In this document: positions 26,247 through 38,736 of the stretch, one piece after another | Numbering within the stretch: the stretch's first letter is position 1 | Layout of the letters: each line of letters starts with the position of its first letter | Assembly: GCF_000003815.2 (NCBI RefSeq) | Contig: NC_049983.1 | Location: 8,318,157 to 8,382,156 of the forward strand | Direction: 5' to 3' | Source: Branchiostoma floridae | Lineage: Eukaryota > Chordata > Leptocardii > Amphioxiformes > Branchiostomatidae | DNA length: 64,000 nucleotides | Program-made: the position numbers and the translations under genes | Notes under the pieces: generated by a model | What the model was told of the DNA's origin: nothing | Database searches by the model: none | Seen by the model: the letters and a program-made list of their open reading frames with translations, nothing else

Positions 26247-29065
26247 GCTTGATAGTCCACCTGAGGGAGGAAACAGAAAGATATGTTTCACTTTTCATTA
26301 GACTATCGGATCAATAATACTCAGAAAGATTACCTGTGCGTATTTCCGGTTCCCTCCCACTTTTATGTGACCTTCTATGCAAAAACAGACCTTAGAGGCC
26401 GATTTTTGCATCCTTGTTCCTCATTCGTCAGAGCTGCACCCTTGTATAATTTTCCTATCATCAAATAGTTCATGGGGAGTTTGGGCTATACGATTCAAAT
26501 GTCATAGCACTGTACGTGCACGCACATCGTGGACTGTGTCCTAAGAAAGAATACATCCTGAAGTGACGCAACCTGGAACACACACCTTGTGGTATACTGG
26601 ACAGGTAAGAAAAAAATCGTTACCTGTCGTGTTCAACGAAACTAGCTAGACTTTTACAACCTTGCCCGGACACACAAACGTATAACACACGATTGTACAC
26701 GATATGCAGCCTTAGTACTGTACCTGTTGTATGAGGACATGGACCCAAACGTGGCTATTTGGGTCCTATTTGGCTTGGTACATCGCTGAACCCGGAAGAG
26801 ACGCTCGGCAACTTGAAATAGCTTAACCTTTGACCTCACAAGTGCCCTTACCTGTTACCCGTCGTGCGTAGCGCTGAAGAAAAGCGACTTGTTTGTTTTT
26901 TCTCCAAGTTCGGATCCTGTGGTAGCATGAGATAAATTGTTTTTTCGCCAAGAAGATCCTACGGTAGCATAAGATAATATCAAAAGCTGCCATAGGAGTG
27001 AAGCTGGCCTAGGAATGTGATTGGCTACATGGCAAATGGACACCTCTTGGCTGACTACACTCCTTGGCCAATTTAGTACTATCTGTTATCTTACGCCATG
27101 GTAGGATCTGCTTGGAGATTAATTCCAGTTGGCGTTGTAAAGAAAATATAACCAGTTGGAACGTGCCACATTTAATGGACACAACATGTCTTTAGAATAT
27201 ATCAATATTACCTGGAGCAAAGTTTTATTGTCTCAGTAGAGCACTTTCATATAAATGCTTTTACAATGTTAATATTTAATATCAATCAATATAATTTTCA
27301 TTACATCCCTTTCCTAATCATCTTAAAACTTCAACATTAGTACTCATATGATATTAATGTGGCATTTCTCTGTGCGTGTGTATACCTTTATTTGCGATCT
27401 CGCAAGAATGCCAATGTAGAAACTCATCACGATTGAGAAGCATGCCTAAGCCGCCCTCTAGCGGTCCTACCAAACACTGCATGTACTTGGCCACCTGCAA
27501 CTTGCTATATTGGAAGTTGATATATATATGTGTTTTGCTAACCTATGTCAATTGTAACCAATACATTGTTTCTTTCGGCTACGTATCTCTCTTGAATGTT
27601 TAGCCTTTCGAACCTATGTCAATTGTAACAAAGAAATGGTTTCTTTTGGCTACGCAATCCCTCTTGAATGTTTTAACTTTTAGCCTTTCGAAAATGAATT
27701 ATCATAAGCACGTATACACCACAGTATGAATACAGTTACTGACTTTTATTGGAACAACATGGAGTGAAAGGAATGAAGTTTAAAACATGCATCACTACAA
27801 CTTGTTTACATGTATGTACATTCTGGTATGTATACGTTACATCATGGTACAATTTGAAACTGAGAGAAAATTGTTACCGACCTGAATTCATAGACATGTG
27901 TTGTTATGAGACGAACTTTATACCATCATTATTGTACCATCTAAGTAAACTTTACAGGTATTTTCATAAGCAATAGCTATGCGAACGAAAAGACTGTTCC
28001 ATACACTCCAACTAACAGCAAAAGTCATGACAAAAAGCTGACCTAATGACAATGTAATCATATCAATGGAGACCTAGAATATCATAAATGTAACATGTCA
28101 ACACCACATGTTTCCAATACCATATCCAGTTGCTGGAGTAACTACTTTTTGGCGAACACGTCTACACATTTTGTACTGAGAGCATGGACAAGATCTGTGG
28201 ATATATTTACTCAGAGTTGACAACGTCGAATGAAACCAAATAGGAATCTTATGATACTTACAATAATCTATATCGAACTTTCAACACTGTATTGTAATTT
28301 TCTACATAAACTCGAGCTCGTAACATACCAGAACACTTCTGTCTTCTATAATCTGTACCCTGTTATTAAAATTCTCAATTGTACACTGAATAATTCGTAA
28401 CTGATTATCCTAATCTACACTACAAAAAAGTAACTACTGCCAGTTATCTACAAATCTACAAGAGATAAATTGTCTTATAGGTCTGCTGATACATCCAAGG
28501 AGGTTAACCTCCTTGATACAACGAACATATATGGTATCACCAAAGATCTTGTAGCTGAAAACTTAAAAATTTTTTTTAGTTTAAGGTATGACAGCATTCC
28601 TCGCACCAGGCAGTTGCAGATGAAACTAAAATGGCATTACGAAATATGTTTGGTCCGAGACAGTCGGTGACCCTTGACATATATAGCTGTATCTTTTCTT
28701 GTAACTCTTTTCTTGATATATATAGTCAAACTGTTCTCCCTCGTCCCACCAGACGTTTGTGAAGATGAAACTAAAATCAGTAAAAGTTCTGACCGGATTA
28801 TCTTCATAATTGGTATGTGGGTAAGTCTTGATGAGACCACAAAATTTTTAAATTTTGAGGCACCTAGCGGCTTGTTATGGTACTGAAGCGGATTTCCGTA
28901 TTTGTTATCTCGTGTTCCGCGGAAGCTATGATCACGACTTTTGGTTGGTAGATAGCTCTTTGATATCTTAAGGTACAGTTTGAGCCCTCTGGTCTTGTGT
29001 AATGATATCTTATTGCCTAGATGCCTAATCTACATTGAAGTAAGACCCCTAAATGTTTTTGTTTA
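26247..29065. other. Intergenic region between NB-ARC and SAM genes
   Basis: I recognise no coding exon here. 26263 onward should include the 5' UTR exon and promoter of the NB-ARC gene, but no clear TATA box or initiator was found. A direct duplication of about 80 bases lies at about 27541-27690 (CCTATGTCAATTGTAAC ... CTCTTGAATGTTT appears twice). The remainder is AT-rich unique-looking sequence. Confidence 0.5.
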
Positions 29066-29310
29066 AAGGTGGACTCTCTCTGCACTTGGGACACCGGTGC
29101 GGCACTGCGGGGTTGATGACTCAACGAATTTCAGAGATAAAAACGATTTTTTTCCGTTTTGTGTATTTTGTTGTCTTCTTAGTCATCCTTTTACGTATTA
29201 CGCAATATCTAAATCATTACAGATCGCGAAAATAACACAACAGTGCCGCAGTGAACGAACCCCGCAGTGCCGCACCGGTGCCCCAAGTGCAGTGAGTGTC
29301 CACCTTAACT
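29066..29310. mobile_element. MITE with about 50-bp arms, next to the SAM gene stop codon
   Basis: The left arm AAGGTGGAC...GGTGCGGCACTGCGGGGTT is inverted at 29259-29309 with about four mismatches. TAA flanks both ends (possibly part of a TTAA). The interior is AT-rich and non-coding. Its right end is 18 bases from the SAM gene stop codon, so on the minus strand it is the start of that gene's 3' UTR. Confidence 0.88.
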
Positions 29311-29327
29311 CTTAACCATGACATTTC

Positions 29328-32300
29328 TCAGTTGTACTTCCAGTAGTCTTCCTTCTCGTGCCAGGCGTTCCAGCAGTTGCGCTTGGAGGTGACGCACAGG
29401 TGCACGTTACAGGTGCCGCACTTCAGACAGCTGCGCGGGATGTGGGGCATGCGCGGACGCTGCTCCTGGAGTAGGTGGCCGTACTGCTTGAAGTAGTCAG
29501 TGCGCACGCGCCGATTACATACCTGATGTAGAGAAGATATGACAATACGAAATGTTAGCAAGCAATGAATAAAATTGACGCGCCCGCAAAAGCATATCGT
29601 ATAGTCAGATTTATTCATTTTAACAGCTTTTCATTACTACATAAGGAGCGTTGGTGTACATTTGTATAATTCATACATTTATAACTTTGCAAAACCTGGT
29701 GCTATTTGTAAGAGTTTAAGTGTATAAAGCATTCAATACCTATACTCTTCCAAAACCATTTGAGACGAAAAATCAAACACATGATTGACTGATGTAGTAG
29801 AACTTTTCAGTCATAATATAAATCTCTTTTCATAACGTAGTTGTAAATGTGATACTGTATGTATGAAAACCAAATGTCATACTCTGGAACACTTTTGGTT
29901 TTTTGCGTTGGCAAGGATAAGTGCTAAAGGCTCTGTATATCTTCAACACCTTGCTCCAGAAACATCAGGGGTAAGTTTCTGCCGCAGTACATTGTCACGT
30001 TTTACCACTTACACGAACTTGGGTGAACCAAACAACAACAACAACACGAGCAAATATCCAATAGGATGTCCTTACTTTGCATTCCTTGTTCCTATCGAAG
30101 ACGGGTTTGTGGCCGCCCAGGTTGCCCATCCTACCCGGGTCTCCCGTACTCCTGGTGCCGACTGACGAGAAACTGTCCGCCGTCCTAACTCGGGAGCCCG
30201 TAGAACCTGGACGAGATTGTTGACAATACAGTTCATACGCGAATGCGATATCAAAATAAGAAACCTTATACTTGCTACGCTGTTCTATCGTCTGTCTCAG
30301 TACATTCACCACACACAGTTATTCTTTTACAATTTATCATCTATGGGCTTCACTTGCAAATAGTCACATGTACGTACGTACACGTGCATGAATTTGCAGT
30401 GTTTAGTAAGATAACTTGTCATAGGCCTGATTGACTCTATACCACAGCAAATAGACAGCAAAGCGGTTTTTTGACATCTGTTTTAGGCTAACTCGCAAGA
30501 ATACCCGCTCACTAGTTTTTGTGTTCAAAAATTCGAATGTTCAATTCTCGGAGTAGCAATGCCGAAAAGGTTTGCACATTTAGTTCTTGATTTCAACGTA
30601 AGTAGTCTCTGTTAGCAATTGATACCACAAAACATTGCCTATGCTTAAATAGAGACATACATTACCCTACCTGCTTCTGATGGCGGTTTGACGCCGATCT
30701 TGGGTAGCTGCCCGATACTGCTGGGCCTGCTGTACAGGCTCCCCACACTGCCCACCCTCCGGAGGGGGGCCGGGGTGGGGAGACCGTTAGCAATGGTACG
30801 TGGTCTCATGTGCAGCTCACCTGGAAAACATAAACGGTTACATAATTTAATTCATTTGTATAAGAAATGGTTGATTGATCCAAGCCCCGGTATTGCAAGG
30901 AATGGTAGCAATACGAATACGTTCGATGTCAAAGAATATTTCTCCTTGACAAATGCCTGGATCACCTTTTTCTTACAAAATACATCTTTGATGCGATATC
31001 ACTACAGCCATAGACAACAGCCTAACCAACATCAAAACATAGGGCATGGATTTCTGGGATGAAAACTCACTTGTTTTGTACTCGCGGACAGCTTTCAGAA
31101 TCGTGGTGATGGGTCCCAGCTTCAGTTTAAAGTCGTCTCTCAGTGTCTCCTTGTCGTACGCCAGGAGCGCCGCCCCGTTTACACTTTCTCTGTACAATCT
31201 TCACGGAAAATGTTGAAATGGACAAACGGACAGGGGACATTTGATTCGTGCCCTTGAATGTTTGATATTTTAAAAAATCATCAGAATTCTATAATACAAC
31301 AAAGCCGCTAATAAATTAACACAAGCTTTATTGGCACGACAAAAAGTACAGTCACTTCTGTATGGCAAACTATAAACTATAACAAAAAAGAGAAAGAATA
31401 CAGAATATATCTTACAATTCTACTAGTTAAACCGTATAATATGATTCTACTAATTAGACAATAACGTACGTGATGAGCAAAGCATTATTGAAGATTCATA
31501 ACTAGGCAATGTTCTTTTGATTACACATTGTACAATTTTCAGTTTGGTCGGGAAACTTTTATTTTTGGAAACGGACGAAAACTCATCCATGTCATCCAAT
31601 GTCCTAATGATATAACATGCATGGACATGGCCAGTAGTAGCCGAAAACTAAAACAAAGATAACTCAGTGATTATGTGAATAACAAGACTTGTATATCGTC
31701 TATGTAAACTTTTGTGTTTTCCTTACATTGCCAAATATTTGTTTAGTCACTAACATTTATTGCTTGGGATATTGGAATAGAATGTAATTCTGGAGACGAG
31801 AAGCATGCTTTTAGCTAATATCGTCCTATCAATTTCATAAAATATACGATGATAAGAATGTTCAATCTTTATGAAAACCATGGTTACGTACCTGTTGACG
31901 TCAGCCACACCGACGCCTATCTCCTGCATGTTCGCGGTGAGCCAGGTTCTGACGTCATTAGCGGACCAGTCCTCTACTTTAGAGGGGAGAGTCGCCGCCT
32001 CACCCTTAGCAACGTCCGTCCCTGGAGAAAGTACATTTAAAATAGAATATGTTCAGTGCTAGAATCTTCTATATTTCTATATAACTACAAGCATGATGTA
32101 CATATGACCTTAAGCTTGCTTTGTAACAGACTTGAGTCAGCTTTAAACTTCAGAGGTTACATATGCACCAAAGACTATCCTTATCGAATAGGACTAGTAC
32201 TCTTTAGTCATAGCCGATACTATAGGAATTGTGTTAATTAGGATTTTACCATGGCAAATATTGACAGACGGAGACCATCTATAAGATCTACACAATAACC

Positions 32301-34093
32301 TACGTGACACCATGTACGAGTACAGATTAACACTCTGTATGCATGCGATATTCGGCGAACAGAAAGTTTACGACACGAGTTGCCGCTTCACCCATAGCAA
32401 CGACAGCCGCTCAATGAATTGTACTTAGAGTATGTTGATCCTGTTGGTTTAGTTTCTCAATGTAATCGCTGGAAGTTACAGCGTTTTGAGCATCGTTTTG
32501 AGCATGGTCCATAAAAGTGTGCACAAATAAATACGTTGGTATATCGATGGAATGTGATATACGCGGCTATGGCATATATTTTACGACGCTCTAGCAAGAA
32601 TGCATACAATTAAGATACCGGACTGTCTCGTAGAATAGTTGTAGCAATTACTGTATGAAACAAGAGATGTAGACATAAATAGCAACAGATAGATTTGGAG
32701 ACAGTTTACGTAACTGGTACGTGCATGCGCGACACTTTTGACACCTGTTTTTCCCCAAGCAATGACAAGAGCCTGAACAGGTGGTTTTTATATGATCGAT
32801 GTCACATTGTTTTTCTTGTGTAAGGTCCAAAATAGAGTTTATAACTCATGAAAAGGTAATTGTTTATCGAAGCATAAGGTTTTGACGATGTTATTTCGTA
32901 AGAATGAAATTACTACGGGAGATTTCCCTGGTACGTGTAGCCTTGTTAAGGTGTTGTACCATCAAAAAACCTTTGTTGTAAAAACTTGCTACTCGCAAAT
33001 ATGGGGCGGAGCGTGATGTGATAATATCTGGGCCCGCCTTCAACGTAGGCGATCGTAATTGTGTCTGGAGAATGCTGAACAATGGGCGACCCAGGGGTTT
33101 GTAAAGAGCAGCGGGTTCTAATTTCTAGTATATACAGAACGTACAGGGATTGTAAACAACACGCGCATGGTTCCCTGGCGTACCCTTACAGCCTTCGTCC
33201 TGGTAACGCATTACGCACTGAGAAAAACACGCTGGTCAATGGTCTCTTTAAGAAAACAAACTCACATCTAAGCAGCTTTCCCGCGTGCATGAGCTGTTTT
33301 CTCTCGTACTTAGTCACCATTTCTGGTAGCTTGATGGATACGGACGATCCTCGTGAGACGGAGCGGTCTCCAAGTCGCCCGCTGACGTGACCGTTTGGTA
33401 CGGCGTTCGGTAGACCTAAACTCTTCTTGGAAGCATGACTTCCCCGGTTGTCCGAAGGCACCATAGATTCCCTTAAACTGGTGATGGGCTCTCGTGGCTT
33501 CCCATTTGTCGCCACGCTGTTTATAAAAAGAAAAGATGGCAAAAAATTATCATCATCCTCGATTGTTTACGTTCATGTAGTTTTGTTTAGGTGTAAACAA
33601 GGCGATAAACGCAACATCAAAATAAAAGGGCCGCTGCTCGAGGTCGAATTTCGTGACCCTTTTTTCCAGCTGTACACGTCGACCAAGAAATGGTCTGTTT
33701 GCTAAACACGGAATTTGAAGGAACTCTTACTTCTCGCTCCCTCGAGTATGCAAAACAAAATAGCAACGTCGGTTAAGTTACTTTTACAACAGACACGCTT
33801 ACAACGTGTTTACATTGTCCCCGCAAAGATTGGGAAAATGTTACAAAGTCAACACTTGCAAACTCTAGCCAAGTGCACTGGCAAAAATTAACCAAGTTCA
33901 ATGCTTTAATCGTTTACCGTGATCATATTCAATATCATCGCTACACTTAAACACAACCAAGCAGATTAGGGTTGAAAGAAGAAAGGAAAATGATATAAAG
34001 AAAATTTGTGAACACTCACCTGTAAGTACCGGGAGTTTTAGTGTTCGCATGGTGGTAGAAGGTACCGATTGTGGTAGGCACAAGTTTGACCAT
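29328..34093 (-). CDS. SAM-domain protein with piggyBac-type Cys/His-rich tail (352 aa, 7 exons)
   Basis: Exons in transcript order: 34093-34020, 33516-33266, 32021-31892, 31198-31071, 30820-30671, 30206-30076, 29522-29328; all GT-AG with matching phases. Residues 1-110 are a basic, low-complexity N-terminus. A SAM domain follows at about 125-195, split over two exons (VEDWSANDVRTWL ... LYRESVNGAALLAYDKETLR), then a Ser/Gly/Arg-rich linker (about 200-280). The last about 70 residues carry KECKVCNRR ... SCLKCGTCNVHLCV ... NCWNAWH. The C-x2-C, C-x2-C-x2-C and C-x3-H spacing resembles the zinc-binding tail of piggyBac transposases. SAM domains mediate protein oligomerisation; the tail may bind DNA or protein. 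No catalytic domain is present. The family name is unknown to me and the tail assignment is inference. Confidence 0.78.
32378..32440 (-). repeat. Degenerate duplicate of the SAM exon head and acceptor
   Basis: GCCGCTTCACCCATAGCAAC here matches GCCGCCTCACCCTTAGCAAC at the start of exon 31892-32021. The similarity continues across the acceptor into the intron (AATTGTACTT versus AAAGTACATT, then TATGTT). The acceptor itself is not preserved in this copy. Confidence 0.6.
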
Positions 34094-36832
34094 CTTCCAC
34101 TACCACATCACAGGACCTAACAGTTCACAAAAGGCAGACAGTTGCGATGCACAACGATTCTCTTGACCAAGGTACGCTGCGACTTTCGCGTGCGGTCATC
34201 GGTTGGTGTATCTGGCTATGGATGAAGCGATGGAACCGATCGCTGGGCTACTAACACATCAAGCCTTTACAACTGAAGCGACTGTAACGGGGATGTAATT
34301 GCAGAGGGTGTTTGGTTACGGGTGAGTCGCCGTCAGAGGGGGGCCTTTCAACCTCTCTCTAAACTCTCCTTTGATTGGTTGACTCGGAGGGCAGCGGGGA
34401 TGGTATAAGCTTTAACATTGGCCGTGTTTTGATAGTGTGACTTTTCAGCAAATGATATTTTCTTTGGTTAGCAAAGTTGCAACAATGTTTTTCAGGGTCT
34501 AAGGGTAAATTTTGCCTTTAGGTGCAGTTTTTGCCTATGAATGGAATTAAACACACTTATAAGCTCTTAGGAAAGGGGTATAAACTATTTAGAATTCTGT
34601 ATCGGCAGACAGAATTTAACAATTATGATTGAATAATTGATTAAAGAAATCTTACGATTGTAATTAAGGGCTGTTCTTTGTAGACCAAATGTAATACAAA
34701 TATCATACCCAAGCGTAATAAAAGTCGTACTAAGAATTCGGAGGCGTGCGATGTCTTCATGCCTTGGCTAAAACACAATGTCACTGTTTGCGCGCCTCGG
34801 TAAGTTTTAAAACGTCCCACATCTGATACGTCTTTTTGTTGACCCTGGCCACTCCGTTGTCAATGGCGACGCTTACAGGTGCAGTCGCCCAGAACATATA
34901 TACAACTCAGGCCGGAATGGACGGGGCAAAACACTGCAAACACCATAGAATGTTGTAAGGATAGGTACATTGTATCTAGAATCAAAACATGTGCTACGCG
35001 AGTGTAATATAATACAGAAATGTTTAAAGGTTGACAGAGTGTAACTAGTTGATAGGTTGGTGTCCATTGTGACGCGATTATGTATGTTTTGAACGTAACT
35101 CTTTTTGAGATAAAATCTTTAAGAAGAACGTGTCTTATTTACTAATTGTGCCTTTACATGTTAAGGGTTTCTCACTGAAGTTGAGGTACGTTGGCGTCGT
35201 CGTTGTGTTCTAAATCAAATTTGTGTTATTCTTGAATCTATGATGGAAATATCTTGCAAAGCGTTCAAGTATGGTTTGAAAGACAGCAAAACACACAGAA
35301 CCTAAAAAGATTAAAATAATAATTTTTTTTTTATCAATGAAGTTCTTAAGACGGGGAACAACGGACGCTGAACCGTTTTATAATGAGTGTGTATGTGAAG
35401 TTAGAAGCCGCCAATTTACCCAATTGATTTAACGTTCAGGCACCAAATGCGACCGGTATGCTACCGTTGTGATTTGGTGATTTATTTATATTCATCTAGT
35501 ACGTACAACAGATGAAAAAAATCATCATACAGAAGAAGAAAGTATACAGGAGGAGGGCAGAAGCCTTATTATCTTCTTACATATTAGTTTCATGTGATTA
35601 GGTACATCATTAGTTTTCTAGTATCTGGATATGTCTACACTCAATAGCTTTTATTTGTTCTAAACGTACTTTGTATAGGAGTAAATTTGTATAGGAGTAA
35701 ATTTATTTCCGATTTGTATTGTATTTACATAGGGGTGACTAAAACTCTTTTTTTTTCTCGCTTTAAGCTTTTATTCAACATTATTATATAACACGCGCGC
35801 ACGGAACACCCGCCGCCTAACACCCGCCGGCCCACGAACCAGCTGGCCCCAACTATCACTTGCCTCTTTCGGATAGTTGGGGACCGGCGTATAAAGTGGG
35901 GCCAGCTGGTAGTGGGGCGGGTGCATAGAGGCGGGAGGGCGCGCGTTAGGCAGGGGATGGGTAACTCTTATTTGCGAAGCTTCTCGATCTGGTTTCCCAG
36001 GGTAAAGAAGTACATACATTTCAACTCCGAGTTCTCACTTATTTGCTTAATGGGCGCATACTGTCATTGATGAAGATAACCAGTCACACACAGACATACA
36101 CGTCCTTGGTGCTGAACACGATCTGCACATAGACAAACACACCCGTCTCTGGTGGTAATGACCACCATCTACATACAAGTAGATCGACCTATTAGCCCGA
36201 GTCAGGGCTGTAGAACTTCAGTTATCAATGTCAATTTTGGGGACACTTTCTACGTAATAAGATGAAGCAACTCTATTCCATTCCATACCAACATTCAAAG
36301 AGCAAATAATCGATGCTTCAGTGGCACGAAGACGTCGTGAAGTCTAAATCATGTGGGTTACAATATTTAGGGATTCCTAGCGCAGCTTGTTTCTGCACCG
36401 TTTTAACCAATCAGTATGAAGTATGAAATAATGATACATATGAAATAATTCATACAGATTGCCTCATCCATAATATTTCCTTTTAACGCTCTTAACGTTA
36501 TATTGCTTAGGTTGCCTTAAGTTTATTATTGCACCTTATTTCCACCACACCGCTGGCCAAATCCTGCTGACGGGGCAAAACTGTTTGTGTTTACTGACCC
36601 TGAAACGAGCCAAGTAGCTTGGCCTAGGTTTTCTGTAAACCCACTGACCTTTTACCTTTCAATGATTACCCATCATCCATATTGAGTTGCGTGCCAGCGT
36701 TTCGAGCTGGGTGTGTCTGACATAATTGTCTGAGACATAACAAACGAACGACGCATCAGCCAGTGTTCCAGGTGACACAAAATATTGGGGAAACATTGGA
36801 AGAAGAACAGAGGAACCCGCTATACTGCCATA
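34094..36832. other. Intergenic region between the divergent SAM and RIC3-like genes
   Basis: No exon was recognised. 34094-34450 should hold the SAM gene promoter. A 3' part of a GC-rich inverted-repeat element lies at about 35785-36005: GCGGGTG-type arms, TAGTTGGGG core, right end CTGGTTTCCCAGGGTAA. It is related to the complete element at 61704-61920. The rest is AT-rich with no visible gene. Confidence 0.5.
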
Positions 36833-38008
36833 ATGAAGGGATTGGACAACAGAGCCAGGAACAAGTACGCCTACGCACCCGAACATGTGCAGAGTATGCC
36901 ACCATTCAGCGTTTTGCTTGTTGGGGCTCTTCTTGTTATTCTCATAGCCGTTGGACTCCCATGGCTGTATTCCTCTCGATATCCTGATTCGTTGAAGAGC
37001 AAAGCAGCCGACAACATCAGGGCAAGAAATGCTCGCAACGAGCCGTCAGTCCACACGCATGTGGTGAGAGATGGTCGGCCGGGGCCGTTCCCCGGGGCGG
37101 CAGCACAGAGGGTGACCCGGCAACCCGCTCCCAAAGGCGCCCGGAGCATCATGGCGACCGTGCTACCGATCTACGGCATCGGCATTGGCGCGTATGTGCT
37201 GTTCACCATGTACAAGGTGTTCGGTGGGAAAGCTCAAGAAAATGACCCTTCTAGCAGCACGAAGAATTACAACAGCGTCAATGAGAGAGTGCGACGAAGA
37301 CAAGATAACAGTTGCAACAAAAGAGGCTTCTCCTTGTTTGGACAGAGGAAGAGGAAACAGAAGGGACGATTCAACCAAGAAGATCTAATGAAACTGAAAG
37401 AGAAGATAGCCGAGACAGAACAGCTGATGCAGAAGGCTCTAGCTGACATGGCCGCGACGGTGGAAAACGTAGCTGCAGAGGAGTTGAAGGGACAGTTTGA
37501 CAGTACACAAGGGGGTGGGGAAGGTGCTACACAAGGGGGTGGGGAAGGTGCTACACAGGGGGGTGGGGAAGGTGCAGATACAAAATCATCCTCTGAACAG
37601 GTGCAAAACAAAACAGCAGATACTAGTAGCCAGAGCCCTTCCAGAGCTGGGCGTGAGAGAAGGGATGAGATGGGATCAGATAATAGCTTATCATCTGCCA
37701 GAGATGTCAGTCAGATAAAGGGGGAGTTGGAAGAAGATAGCCCAGAGTTCGACCCTGCTACAGGTGAAACCCTTGCTACCAATAAATGTGATGAGGAAGT
37801 CAAGTCAGGTGTGTCAGATGATCATGACATGGAAGCATCTAGTGATGCAGCTGATAACAGCACAGATAAACCTGACATTGCATGTTTGGATGGTAAAGAA
37901 ATTATTGACGTGGAAGATTTAGGTTCAGACTCAGAGGGTGATGCTGTTTTAAGACATCGGAATGTAGATAAGTCAGAGTTGGACAAGTCCACTAGCCAGG
38001 GCAAGTAA
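36833..38008 (+). CDS. RIC3: RIC3-like acetylcholine-receptor chaperone, intronless
   Basis: RIC3 family members are ER membrane proteins that help nicotinic receptor subunits fold and assemble. The ATG at 36833 gives 391 residues. A hydrophobic segment lies at about 22-45 (MPPFSVLLVGALLVILIAVG; this internal Met could be the conserved start). A second, with the family signature LPIYGIGIGAYVLF, is at about 108-130. A basic stretch and a coiled coil (about 180-222, EDLMKLKEKIAETEQLMQKA) follow, then an acidic, low-complexity C-terminus. TQGGGEGA is repeated three times at 225-248 (24-bp DNA units, 37505-37576). Only one exon is seen although all neighbours are intron-rich, so it may be a retrocopy or have lost introns. 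The last ten codons and stop lie inside a transposon end. Confidence 0.82.
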   Translation: MKGLDNRARNKYAYAPEHVQSMPPFSVLLVGALLVILIAVGLPWLYSSRYPDSLKSKAADNIRARNARNEPSVHTHVVRDGRPGPFPGAAAQRVTRQPAPKGARSIMATVLPIYGIGIGAYVLFTMYKVFGGKAQENDPSSSTKNYNSVNERVRRRQDNSCNKRGFSLFGQRKRKQKGRFNQEDLMKLKEKIAETEQLMQKALADMAATVENVAAEELKGQFDSTQGGGEGATQGGGEGATQGGGEGADTKSSSEQVQNKTADTSSQSPSRAGRERRDEMGSDNSLSSARDVSQIKGELEEDSPEFDPATGETLATNKCDEEVKSGVSDDHDMEASSDAADNSTDKPDIACLDGKEIIDVEDLGSDSEGDAVLRHRNVDKSELDKSTSQGK

Positions 38009-38095
38009 AAGTGCTAACCAGGCAAGTGCAGGTCCTAGCCCACTTGCTCGATCGGGCAAGTAAGAGTTTTCCATAGAGTGAGATTTTGATATACT
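37974..38095 (-). mobile_element. Partial MITE forming the RIC3-like gene's C-terminus and start of 3' UTR
   Basis: From CAGAGTTGGACAAGT onward this aligns with the inverse of the right end of the element at 59718-60015, including GGCAAGT blocks, CGGGCAAGTAAG and TTTTCCAT(A)GAGTGAGATTTTGAT. There is one 9-base gap and scattered substitutions. The opposite end of the element is not found after 38095, so the copy is partial. Confidence 0.82.
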
Positions 38096-38736
38096 TCAAT
38101 ATTACTTGTTACTTTTTACAGTCATGACATCAAGCAATGGTCAGCATAGAAATACAGAAGCAAATAACAACTCCATTGCTGGAAGTGAAAATTTAAGTGA
38201 CATCCACACTGATGAGATGGGTCCCCATATCCTTTGTGTAAACAAAGGAGCAAAGTGGAATCAAATCAGCCCAAAAGATAGTGCTGTGAGGCCTAAGTTG
38301 CTTTGTTTAGTGATACAGATAACATGCATACAGCTTCTTCTCAGTCTATATTCAAAACAAACGTCTGGATCTTACTTGGGGACCTGTAGTCTCTGTAAAA
38401 AACTACTAGAGGCAGTACTAGTGCTTAAGATGCCACTAAATGTTTTGCCCAACAGTCAATATCATAATGTATTAAAAAGCCTTGTATTATACTTCATGTA
38501 AATATTATGTATCATTGTACTTGACTATATATTTTCCTAGGCCAGCCCTTTGTAATAGCTTTGGCTGGGTGACCTGGTACTGGTAGCCTGTATTGTCATT
38601 GTTATTTATTATAGATAAATGACACAGATGAACAGAAGCATTATTCTCATATTTTTGTTCCAGCACAGGGAAATGTAAATTTAAGCATAGGTGTTGCTAC
38701 TTTTGAATGCAGTTCCAACCGTAAAGTGTTTACATA

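Noticed and set aside
36785-36832. Upstream extension of the RIC3-like frame to a TTG codon
   Set aside because: TTG is not an expected start in an animal nuclear gene; the first ATG in frame is at 36833.
38121-38501. Extra 3' exon of the RIC3-like gene
   Set aside because: An acceptor-like site and open stretch exist, but there is no matching donor that I can justify and no RIC3 similarity.
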